From positions 1 through 44,689 of the IMG/VR virus record IMGVR_UViG_3300005577_000050: DNA of 44,689 nt. One strand, 5' to 3'. Below, piece after piece: positions 1 through 7,823 of the stretch. The DNA comes from a virus. Position 1 is the stretch's first letter. Each line of letters starts with the position of its first letter. Made by a program: the position numbers and the translations under genes. The notes under the pieces are model-generated. The model saw only the letters and a program-made list of their open reading frames with translations, made no database searches and was not told the DNA's origin.

Positions 1-503
1 GCACCGGCCCCATTAGTAGTACGAATTTGAGCAGCCATAAGAAGGCGGTTGGCCCCGGCAGCACTAATGTTCAACCGGGCGCTTATGGAGATCACAATCA
101 TGCCGCTGGGAGGGTAGGGGAAAGTAATGCCCGTGCCCAGAGTTATATAGGTGGTCGAGAATAAAGAAGCCGGACCTGCGTTGGTGTACTGCACAGCTCT
201 CATGTTGGGCACCGTCAGCGAAGTAGCGCTGAGACGATTGAACGCGGCGCTTCCATCCAGTCTGCCCAGGGCCACGAGGCCTCGCGTGGGATAGGCCAGA
301 AGCAAAACCCGAACTCCCTGAGGAATGAGACCGTCTGCGGAAACGGCAGTCACCGGAGTTCCGGAAGGGTCTCCATCCAGAGCCACAGTGAAGCTGTTCT
401 GTACACCGGTCGTTCCGGACAGGGAAGTGCCCGTGCGCACCACCACGGCCTTGGCGTCCACAGCCTTGATCGCCTTGGCTACCTGAGTTATCGGATCACT
501 CAT
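1..503 (-). CDS. Minor tail protein, C-terminus outside window (partial)
   Basis: This open frame starts at ATG 503 and runs off the left edge after about 167 codons without a stop. It overlaps the end of the upstream gene as ATGA, so the two are translationally coupled. The visible protein begins MSDPITQVAKAIKAVDAKAV and continues with beta-rich, Thr/Ser/Gly-rich sequence (for example LDGDPSGTPVTAV and LVALGRLDGSAAFNRL), as in minor tail or baseplate-associated proteins. No catalytic motif is visible. A role in the tail tip is inferred from its position after the other minor tail genes. A tail-fibre attachment protein or a small decorating protein would also fit. Confidence 0.6.
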   Translation of the reverse strand, partial: MSDPITQVAKAIKAVDAKAVVVRTGTSLSGTTGVQNSFTVALDGDPSGTPVTAVSADGLIPQGVRVLLLAYPTRGLVALGRLDGSAAFNRLSATSLTVPNMRAVQYTNAGPASLFSTTYITLGTGITFPYPPSGMIVISISARLNISAAGANRLLMAAQIRTTNGAG

Positions 504-1726
504 GAGGTGAGTACTTCCTGAAAGGTGACGGACATGGTGGTGTTGGGGGAAGTGCTGATGGACCAGGCCACGCACATCCAAAGGGCTCCCTGAAAGCTGA
601 CCAACTGGGGACCGTCCAGAGCACAAGTAGGCTTGATCTCACAGTCCAGTTTACGTGCCGTAGCAGCCTCTCCGAGAGCCTGAGCGACCTGCTGAGCGTG
701 CTCATTGGAGCCCAGGCCCTGCACATCCTCCACCTGAGTACGCCAATAGCCGAGGTTGGCGTAGGAGTGTGGAGCACTGGCCGGAGCATCCCACTGCCCT
801 TGAATAGTTCGGTCAGCGGAAGAGTTGTCATTGACAATGATACGGTTGGGAGCAGTCAAGAAGGACTCAGTAATAACCAGGCTCTCGGCTGTGGGCTTCA
901 GGTCGTCCAGGTCGATGATGTCAACGCTGGTAGTGTCGGCTGAAACCGATCGCACAATACCGTTGTTATCCATCCACGGGTTGCGGTGCCCGGCCAGGAC
1001 GGCGAGCTGCTGAATCTTCTCCAGGTCCGTGGTGGTTCCGTCCCAGGTCACATCGTTACGGCTGGGGGACGCTGAGCCTGCGATGCCGTAGGGGACACCG
1101 TCCTGAAGAAGAATGCGCTGCATCTCCTGAGAGGGGTCGAAGCCCGTACGCAAGGTTTCGGCATTACCGGTATTGCGGACCAGGTCTGTGGTGATATCCG
1201 AGAGGGTGACATTGTGCAGATCAGCCGCACCATAAGTCGGCTGCGTCAGAAAGTTGTTGGCATAAGGTCCAGCATAGCTGTAAGGGATATTGGTATTACC
1301 GTATGTAACACCGAAGCCCCCTGCGATCGAGAGCGGGTTAGTGATCCGAACAGCATCCACCTGACGGCTTGATTCAGTGAATCGGAAGACCCCCATCGAG
1401 CACAGCACACCGTCTACGGCCAGGTAAGCCTGGACCTTGTCCCGTACTAGGTCTACTTTATCGAACTCTTCCGGCACCAGAACGAAGCCGGTGATGGCTC
1501 GAGTGATCGAGCGCGTGCAGTCATAGGTGTAGTCACCGGTGGTGGTGAAGTGCAACTGATAGGCCACGCCGGAAGGTTTGATCCCATAGAACTCCCAGCC
1601 AATTCCGGGACGGGCGGGAAAGCCTGCGGCAAAGGGGTTGGGGGGTGGGGGAATTGTCGTAAGCCCTCCATCATAAAGATAAAGAGAGCTGTCGTAGGTT
1701 GTAGCCGCCTGATCATAGTTAACCAT
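500..1726 (-). CDS. Minor tail protein (tail-tip/hub-like)
   Basis: This 408-residue protein starts at ATG 1726. The first part is a Pro/Gly/Tyr-rich N-terminus (residues about 20-60). The middle (about 60-250) is predicted mixed alpha/beta. The stretch around residues 235-260, with LEKIQQLAVLAGHRNPWMDN followed by GIVRS, is typical of actinophage minor tail proteins that assemble at the tail tip. The C-terminus is again beta-rich. The gene lies directly downstream of the other tail genes and couples by ATGA to the next one. Similarity to gp27-type baseplate hubs is my suspicion only. It is clearly structural; the exact place in the tip is unknown. Confidence 0.7.
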   Translation of the reverse strand: MVNYDQAATTYDSSLYLYDGGLTTIPPPPNPFAAGFPARPGIGWEFYGIKPSGVAYQLHFTTTGDYTYDCTRSITRAITGFVLVPEEFDKVDLVRDKVQAYLAVDGVLCSMGVFRFTESSRQVDAVRITNPLSIAGGFGVTYGNTNIPYSYAGPYANNFLTQPTYGAADLHNVTLSDITTDLVRNTGNAETLRTGFDPSQEMQRILLQDGVPYGIAGSASPSRNDVTWDGTTTDLEKIQQLAVLAGHRNPWMDNNGIVRSVSADTTSVDIIDLDDLKPTAESLVITESFLTAPNRIIVNDNSSADRTIQGQWDAPASAPHSYANLGYWRTQVEDVQGLGSNEHAQQVAQALGEAATARKLDCEIKPTCALDGPQLVSFQGALWMCVAWSISTSPNTTMSVTFQEVLTS

Positions 1727-1764
1727 CTAAGCCCTCCAATCCATAAATAGAGATTTCAGCGAGA

Positions 1765-2508
1765 TTAGAGCTTAGCGGTGAACCCGACAGAAGGACGAGA
1801 AACCGCCGCAGAAACAACGCTGGCCGCAGACCCTACAATAATTGGGGTAACTCCAATAGCCACCCAGTCCCCCAGAACTCCCGGAGGATTGGCCAGAGTG
1901 ATGTTTCCGTTGAAGCCTGCATTGTAGTACTGCTGTCCTACCATGTTACCTGCCTGGGAGGGAGAGCCCGGCATGAAGGCATAGGTAGTTCCCCCGGTCA
2001 GAGCCAGAGGAGATGCAAAAGCCATGGTTACTTTACCTGCGGTAACACCGGCATTGCTGACGTTCATGGTCAGTAGGGTAGTAGACCCAACGATTGTGGC
2101 CACTGTCGTGGCCCCTGGAGCATTTGAGACCAGGGTTACAACAAAAGCCTGATAAGTAGCCGAGGCACTCAAACCTGCAAGTTGAACAGTAATCTCGGTA
2201 AGAGACATATTGGAGGAGGGAGTGAATAGTACACCCTTATAGTTTGAGCTGCCCGCGTTCGTGCCGCTGGAACCAACACCTGGGTCATAGGTATATGGAG
2301 CCGAAGCCGAGATATGGTTGATTTTATAGTCGAGACTGGTGGTTACTGCGGAGGAGTCGACGCCAACTTTAGCCTCAAGAGCCGCCACTGCGTCATTGAT
2401 ATTGGTATGCTGAGTATGGTGCTTCAGACCAGGGGTAGCGCTATCCAGGTTGTCGACGGCGGACGGATCCACGAAGGTATCCAGGCCTGTCGGAAAGTTG
2501 GTCGCCAT
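1765..2508 (-). CDS. Minor tail / fibre protein with shared N-terminal module
   Basis: This 247-residue protein starts at ATG 2508, 9 bases after the stop of the preceding gene. Residues 1-55 (MATNFPTGLDTFVDP, then HHTQHTNINDAVAALEAKVG) are clearly homologous to the N-terminus of the neighbouring tailspike-like protein (MATNYPTSIDSFTNP, HATQHDNINDSVAAIETYVG). This module is common in actinophage tail proteins and probably anchors them to the tail tip. The remainder (about 90-247) is Ser/Thr/Ala/Gly-rich, beta-sandwich-like sequence with no enzyme motif, so a receptor-contacting or capping domain is inferred. It probably occupies a tail position equivalent to that of its neighbour. Confidence 0.72.
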   Translation of the reverse strand: MATNFPTGLDTFVDPSAVDNLDSATPGLKHHTQHTNINDAVAALEAKVGVDSSAVTTSLDYKINHISASAPYTYDPGVGSSGTNAGSSNYKGVLFTPSSNMSLTEITVQLAGLSASATYQAFVVTLVSNAPGATTVATIVGSTTLLTMNVSNAGVTAGKVTMAFASPLALTGGTTYAFMPGSPSQAGNMVGQQYYNAGFNGNITLANPPGVLGDWVAIGVTPIIVGSAASVVSAAVSRPSVGFTAKL

Positions 2509-2517
2509 TAGTTGATC

Positions 2518-4317
2518 CTATCCGAATAGTAGTTCAACGATAACGATCCCGGAGCCGCCATTACCGCCGGCAACCTGAGCACCTGAGTTAACGGTGCACC
2601 CTCCGGACCCTCCGGCCCCCTGGTTAGCAGTGGCGTTTCGTCCTGCGTTTGTTCCGTTTCCGGTGTTACCGTAAGCTCCTCCTGCACCGGACCCAGCAGC
2701 GCCTCCAAAACCTCCCATGGAAGAGAATGGAGTGGAGCCGGTCACCACAAATCCAGGCTCTCCGGGTGCGCCGTCTTGAAGGATCTGTCCAGTTCCTCCG
2801 GTCGTGGCCACCGATCCTGCGGCGGATACTCCTACCGCTAGCGCGGTTCCACCAGCGCCACCTGCTCCACCCTTACCGATGACCAGGGCACCAAAGCTGG
2901 AGTCGCCGCCAGCACCTCCGGCGTTTGCACCGGCTGTTCCTCCTGTACCGGAAGCCCCCACAGTTACCGTTACTGGGAAGGTGATAGTGCTTGTGGCGAT
3001 GGTAGATTCTGCAAAGGAACCGCCTGCACCGCCTCCTCCGTGTGCTGCTGTAGTTCCTGTAGCGGTAGCGGCCCCTCCGCCGCCTCCGCCACCTCCGATG
3101 CAGCGCACGCGCAGAGCGTAAGCCCCCTGGATTTGGGCCTCGGTGAGAGACCCAGAGCCTGTGAAAGTAATGGCAGCACCTGTGGGGTTGTTACGCATGC
3201 CAACGGCCACGTTGCCTGCCTTGGAGCGCACGTTCTGAAGAGATAGAGCATTGCCACCCAGGTCCGAGATATCGGTGGTGTTTCCCTGGAACTTGCCTCC
3301 GAACACCTTGACGAAGGAAGCTCCCGAGGCCACCTTCAGACCTGTGTTCATACCTTCCACGTACGGCTCGAAGATCATAACGTCTGTAGCATTGGCTCCG
3401 ATATCAAATGCAATCGTGTTCGGGTTGCTTTCGATATCGACGTGGTCCAGGAGGATGGAGCTGGTGGCCGTGCCGGTGATCTGGACTCCGGAGCCCGTAC
3501 CGGTAGCAATGCTGAGAACGCGAGTGTAGGCCACGGTGTTGGAGTTCGATCCATTGCCGAATTTGATACCAATAGGATTTACCCCGGAAGCGGTCACTCG
3601 ACAGTTGCTGATGACATTGTAGTAAGTGATGCCACCGCCACCATTGGAGGCATCAATGCCGACCAGGGGGCTGACCGTATTGTTAGTGCCGATAAATAAA
3701 TTGTCCAGCGTGGAGTCAATGAAATAAGTCATATCGATAGCGCAGCCTGCTCCGGGGTTGGAGCAGAACATGGTGAAATCCCTAAGATTGATTCTCCGGT
3801 TGGTGGTGTCCACCATCTTCATGGCTGTAGCGAATGTAGAGGTATTCCAGTTCAGGATGGTGCCCATGCGGGAGACGCCACGGATCTCCACGCTGGAGGA
3901 GAATTGAACCTGAACATCCAGGGTATGAGATCCAGCACCCAGGATGATGCAACCTCCAGCCGACAGGGTAGCCATAGCATTGTTGATCGCGGTGCCTGTG
4001 GAGGCTCCTGCGGGAATGAAAATCTGACCATCACCGACAACGCGCGGGTTGGCCGCCTTCAGTCCGGTGATGTCCGTGGTGTTGGTCGAGATGTTTGTGG
4101 CATCCGTGGACTGTGCAGAAATAACGTCATTCAATTTCTTGGTGACAGTCCCCGCGACTCCTGAACCGGTGACGCCGACGTAAGTCTCAATAGCTGCCAC
4201 GGAATCGTTGATGTTGTCATGCTGCGTGGCGTGGTTCAGTGCCCCTGGGCTATTTTGCGGATCTCCTGCGCCAGGGTTGGTAAAGCTGTCGATGCTGGTG
4301 GGATAGTTCGTGGCCAT
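2518..4317 (-). CDS. Tailspike-like minor tail protein with beta-helix and Gly-rich C-terminus
   Basis: This 599-residue protein probably starts at ATG 4317, which overlaps the upstream stop by one base (TAATG). An in-frame ATG 51 codons upstream would run deep into the previous gene and is unlikely. Residues 1-60 are the tail-anchoring module shared with the 1765-2508 protein. Residues about 95-380 begin GDGQIFIPAGASTGTAINNA and repeat short beta-strands with Asn-rich turns, as in pectin-lyase-like parallel beta-helices of tailspikes that bind or cleave surface polysaccharide. The last 160 residues are a Gly-rich domain with runs of six to nine glycines. No catalytic residues can be assigned, so receptor binding is better supported than depolymerase activity. 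Confidence 0.78.
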   Translation of the reverse strand: MATNYPTSIDSFTNPGAGDPQNSPGALNHATQHDNINDSVAAIETYVGVTGSGVAGTVTKKLNDVISAQSTDATNISTNTTDITGLKAANPRVVGDGQIFIPAGASTGTAINNAMATLSAGGCIILGAGSHTLDVQVQFSSSVEIRGVSRMGTILNWNTSTFATAMKMVDTTNRRINLRDFTMFCSNPGAGCAIDMTYFIDSTLDNLFIGTNNTVSPLVGIDASNGGGGITYYNVISNCRVTASGVNPIGIKFGNGSNSNTVAYTRVLSIATGTGSGVQITGTATSSILLDHVDIESNPNTIAFDIGANATDVMIFEPYVEGMNTGLKVASGASFVKVFGGKFQGNTTDISDLGGNALSLQNVRSKAGNVAVGMRNNPTGAAITFTGSGSLTEAQIQGAYALRVRCIGGGGGGGGAATATGTTAAHGGGGAGGSFAESTIATSTITFPVTVTVGASGTGGTAGANAGGAGGDSSFGALVIGKGGAGGAGGTALAVGVSAAGSVATTGGTGQILQDGAPGEPGFVVTGSTPFSSMGGFGGAAGSGAGGAYGNTGNGTNAGRNATANQGAGGSGGCTVNSGAQVAGGNGGSGIVIVELLFG

Positions 4318-7300
4318 TACAGCTCCGAATACGGGTCGGCGGAAAGCGGAGTCACATCTGTCAGTGTAATGGACGACATGTAAAGGCCGTTTGCGGTGGT
4401 GATAGTCATGGAGCCCACGTCCGTCACGGTTACTCGACGAGTATGGCCTCCGGGCAGCTTCAAGGTCCATCCGAACGTGCTGTTGAAGACAGGCAGCAGA
4501 GAGACCTCGTACGGCCTAGGAGTCATCGAATAGGCTCCCGAGCCGATCTTCTCCTGGTAATAGGAGAGCATCTCAGCCACGTAGGCTGCGTAGCCGCTCG
4601 AGGTAGGCAGCAGACAGGCCTGGAACTGATTGACCAGGACATTCGTGCTGACCGAGAGTCCTCGGTTCTCTGGAATGCGCAAGGAGTACTGGTAATCCTG
4701 CATGTGCAATGGAATAACCTGCACAGGATTCAAAGCCGTCCAGGTCAATTGCAGGTTGCCGGAGTCCTCGGGCACATACATGATGATCGCGCCCAGCTCA
4801 TTGGAGGCCAGTCCGAAGGCTGCACCGGGAGCCACAGACGTACCGCCCCAGGGTCCGAAGATTGCAGAAGTTGAAGTACGATCTGAATCTCGATAACCGG
4901 TAACCCTGTAGTAGACAAGCAAAGTGCCGTCGAGCTGAGGAGCATCCCAGGGCACTTCGTAGTCAAGAACGTGGCTGGAGTCCGTGGTTCCTGTCAGGCG
5001 ATAGGCAACTTCCCATGGACCGGTATTACCCAGCGAACGCTCCACTACCATGCGGTTGAAAGAGGCACCGTTGGTCAGGTTGACGACCGGCACATTCATC
5101 GAATTGATAATGCAGTTGCTGTGCACCGGAGGAGTGATGGACAAAGTGCTGGAGGTCAGAGTTGCTGTCGGAACCGGTAGAGCACACTCCAGAATAGCCG
5201 CGTAGGCGTAGACGCCCTGTGCGCTGTTTTGAGCGAAGGGCTCGAAAGAGGTAGTGATGGAGGGTCCCACCGAGATGACTGCGGCTACCTGCCAGGGGGC
5301 GGTTGATGGGGTGGAAGAGCTGAACTCCAAAATGGTCGGCGCACCTGTACCCGCCGTAGAGCCGGTCCCGATGGGAACGCTTACGGCCCTCCAGCCATTG
5401 CCGATATCTTCACCGGCAGCAAAGTCAGAGACGTTGATATTGGTGGTAGCCCCACCGTTCACCTTGAATACCAAGGGAAGAGTTGTCAAAGGATCCGGCT
5501 TGCAAACAATCCGAATACGGGTATAGGCAGATCCGAGATTAGTGTAAATACGCTGAGTCTGTAGGTGCCCTGTGTATACCTTCAGGGCGTTTAGAGGAGC
5601 CATGCTTCTGAAGACCGGGAAGAAGCTTCCGGCCGACAAGAAGTTGCCCTGATCCAGGGCCCCAAAGCTCAACTCATACTGAGTCATGAGAGTGCCGCTA
5701 TCCGCGAACACCCCGTCAACCACCGTGCGTTGCACCAAGGGCCGCTGGTTAGGACTCATGTTGCGTGGCTGCGTATAGCCCAAGAACTCCAGCGAGGGTC
5801 CTACAGCCTCTGATGGAGTAAACAACTGAATGCCGTTTGCCTGAGGCAGGTTGTAAGGAATGTTGGGCGATAGAGTGGACAGCAGAATGCCACCCACGGC
5901 AGGAGCCGCAGGGGCCGTAGCCAGGGCCGGGTAGTAGTCCGAAGAGGATGCAGGCAAGGCTTCTCGAGCTGAGAGAACATAATCGTTCGGAGAGCCTGAC
6001 ACCACCAGGATGTTGGCCTGATTATTCACCGCTCTCAGCGTAACAATAGAGGCTCTGCCGGGGCTGTACTGAGCAGCCCCGAGAGGGCTGAAGGAGTACT
6101 GAGGAGTGGTCGCTACATTGTGGATCGCGTTGCCCAGGCGACGCTCAGGAGCCACCTCAACGATCAGCTCGACCTTGTCCAGGTAAACCGAGGTCTGGGA
6201 GAAGTCCGCACCGGCCAGCCCCCAGAAGGTGAAAGAGTCGGTGCCGTTGGGATTCACTGACGTGGGGTCCTGAGCTAAATTCAAGACGTCGGTGTAAGAC
6301 CAAGAAGTGCCGGCATCCGGAGGAGTCCGGAACCAGACGTTGCTGGAACCCCCGTAAAAGCTGGTGCTGTTGGGAATCTTGGGCATGGGGTTGGTCTCGC
6401 CCAGCCAGCGAATCTGCTCTGTGGCAGAGCGCTGATAGTCAGGCACCAGCCATGCGCCCAGCTCTGTCTGATAAATCTGGACCGGGTTGCCGACCGCCAG
6501 CCCGTACGTGACCTGGAGACCCTCTCCCACGGGCACCGCCGTGGTGGAGGAGTCGTCTTTCCAAGCCGTGTATCTAAGGCCTATGCGAACGATGCGAGAG
6601 TTGGCATAGTCCAGAATGTTGTACTGACCCAGGCCCGTCGTGTTGTACAGATCGAAACGACAAGTGACATAAGGGCCGTAGCCTGCCTGGGCCACCGGGG
6701 TGCCGTCCAGGCGAAGATAGTACCCGCCGGAAGCCTGAAGAGCTTGAAGAGCAAAGGCATTCGACACCACCGTGCCGTTCAGCAACACCGTAGCATCCGC
6801 TCCCAGCGCGGCCGAGCTGCAGGGGAAGATCAATTGAGTGACTGTATCCTGCGGAGCCTCTGCGCCCTTCTGATACAGGTCATAGGCGATGTGGTGCTGC
6901 TGAGTGATCGACTGAGTGTCGTCGTACTGAGCCACAGCACTGTAGTAAGCGGTGCCGAAAGAATAAGCAGGAAGAGTGTGTTCGATCTGATAAGCCGTGC
7001 CCGTGTCGACGGGCACCACGGCACTACCCACGGGCATCGGCTCGAAACCGGAGTCAGGGCAGCCGTAGTTAGGGTTATCCTGCGGCGGGAACTGCTGAGC
7101 AATAGCAGAACCGCTGGGGGACAACGGCTGGTAGACAACCGCAATTTGTCCCCACAGGTTGTCGCCGCCGGAGGAGGTCCAGGTGGCGTTATAGGTCTGT
7201 GTGGCCGAAGTGAACCCGGTCAAAATCTTGTGGGATTCCCACATCTGGAAGTTGGTGCCGATGTTCTTACGGAAAGCCGCAGTCCAGGTGCCGTCCAGAG

Positions 7301-7823
7301 TGTCTGTGTCAGTAACCACCACGTTGGTGGAGTCGACCCCGCCGAGGACCAACACCAGTTGGCCGGTGGCGCTTACAGAAACAGGGAGCCCTGTGGAGGT
7401 GGTCGTGGAGACTCCTCGGTTGGCCGCTGAATAGAGGCCATGCGTCCCCTGGCTAACCCCACTGAACTCAAAGACCTGAAAGCCCACGTTAAGTGAGGCC
7501 ACAGAGCCCTGAATAGTAAGGTTGTCCCCGCCGATATATGGGGTGACCACCAGGCACCGGTATACCTGAATAGTGCCCCCGGCAGATACTCCATCTGAAT
7601 AGTTGTTGACGACCTCCGGTACCCACACATTGCCGCGTGGATCCGTAACTGCCGCACCTCCGTTGATGGAAGGAACAGTGGGGGTGGAGTTGGTGGCGTT
7701 CACCATCAGGAAAAGAGTATTACCAGCAGTGATCAGGTTTGGAGTGGTGAGAGGAATGGTGATAGCGCCAACTGCAGTGACAGCACTGGCGTTGCAGTAG
7801 TTAGCAACAAATGCGATAGCCAT
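4317..7823 (-). CDS. Large minor tail protein
   Basis: This 1168-residue protein starts at ATG 7823, immediately after the TAA of the tape measure gene with no gap. It is the first gene after the tape measure, the usual position of distal-tail and tip proteins. The N-terminal 230 residues (MAIAFVANYCNASAVTAVGA) form a Thr/Val/Gly-rich beta-sandwich-like domain. The middle contains jelly-roll-like repeats. Residues about 950-1030 (NRMVVERSLGNTGPWEVAYR, then YYRVTGYRDSD) resemble a fibronectin type III fold. The C-terminal part ends with a small beta domain (TLKLPGGHTRRVTVTDVG). It has no enzymatic motif. It probably serves as a distal tail or tip scaffold; the domain borders are approximate. 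Confidence 0.75.
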   Translation of the reverse strand: MAIAFVANYCNASAVTAVGAITIPLTTPNLITAGNTLFLMVNATNSTPTVPSINGGAAVTDPRGNVWVPEVVNNYSDGVSAGGTIQVYRCLVVTPYIGGDNLTIQGSVASLNVGFQVFEFSGVSQGTHGLYSAANRGVSTTTSTGLPVSVSATGQLVLVLGGVDSTNVVVTDTDTLDGTWTAAFRKNIGTNFQMWESHKILTGFTSATQTYNATWTSSGGDNLWGQIAVVYQPLSPSGSAIAQQFPPQDNPNYGCPDSGFEPMPVGSAVVPVDTGTAYQIEHTLPAYSFGTAYYSAVAQYDDTQSITQQHHIAYDLYQKGAEAPQDTVTQLIFPCSSAALGADATVLLNGTVVSNAFALQALQASGGYYLRLDGTPVAQAGYGPYVTCRFDLYNTTGLGQYNILDYANSRIVRIGLRYTAWKDDSSTTAVPVGEGLQVTYGLAVGNPVQIYQTELGAWLVPDYQRSATEQIRWLGETNPMPKIPNSTSFYGGSSNVWFRTPPDAGTSWSYTDVLNLAQDPTSVNPNGTDSFTFWGLAGADFSQTSVYLDKVELIVEVAPERRLGNAIHNVATTPQYSFSPLGAAQYSPGRASIVTLRAVNNQANILVVSGSPNDYVLSAREALPASSSDYYPALATAPAAPAVGGILLSTLSPNIPYNLPQANGIQLFTPSEAVGPSLEFLGYTQPRNMSPNQRPLVQRTVVDGVFADSGTLMTQYELSFGALDQGNFLSAGSFFPVFRSMAPLNALKVYTGHLQTQRIYTNLGSAYTRIRIVCKPDPLTTLPLVFKVNGGATTNINVSDFAAGEDIGNGWRAVSVPIGTGSTAGTGAPTILEFSSSTPSTAPWQVAAVISVGPSITTSFEPFAQNSAQGVYAYAAILECALPVPTATLTSSTLSITPPVHSNCIINSMNVPVVNLTNGASFNRMVVERSLGNTGPWEVAYRLTGTTDSSHVLDYEVPWDAPQLDGTLLVYYRVTGYRDSDRTSTSAIFGPWGGTSVAPGAAFGLASNELGAIIMYVPEDSGNLQLTWTALNPVQVIPLHMQDYQYSLRIPENRGLSVSTNVLVNQFQACLLPTSSGYAAYVAEMLSYYQEKIGSGAYSMTPRPYEVSLLPVFNSTFGWTLKLPGGHTRRVTVTDVGSMTITTANGLYMSSITLTDVTPLSADPYSEL

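Noticed and set aside
4317-4470. N-terminal extension of the tailspike-like protein by 51 residues
   Set aside because: It would overlap the upstream gene by more than 150 bases. The homologous module in the 1765 gene starts exactly at the internal Met.
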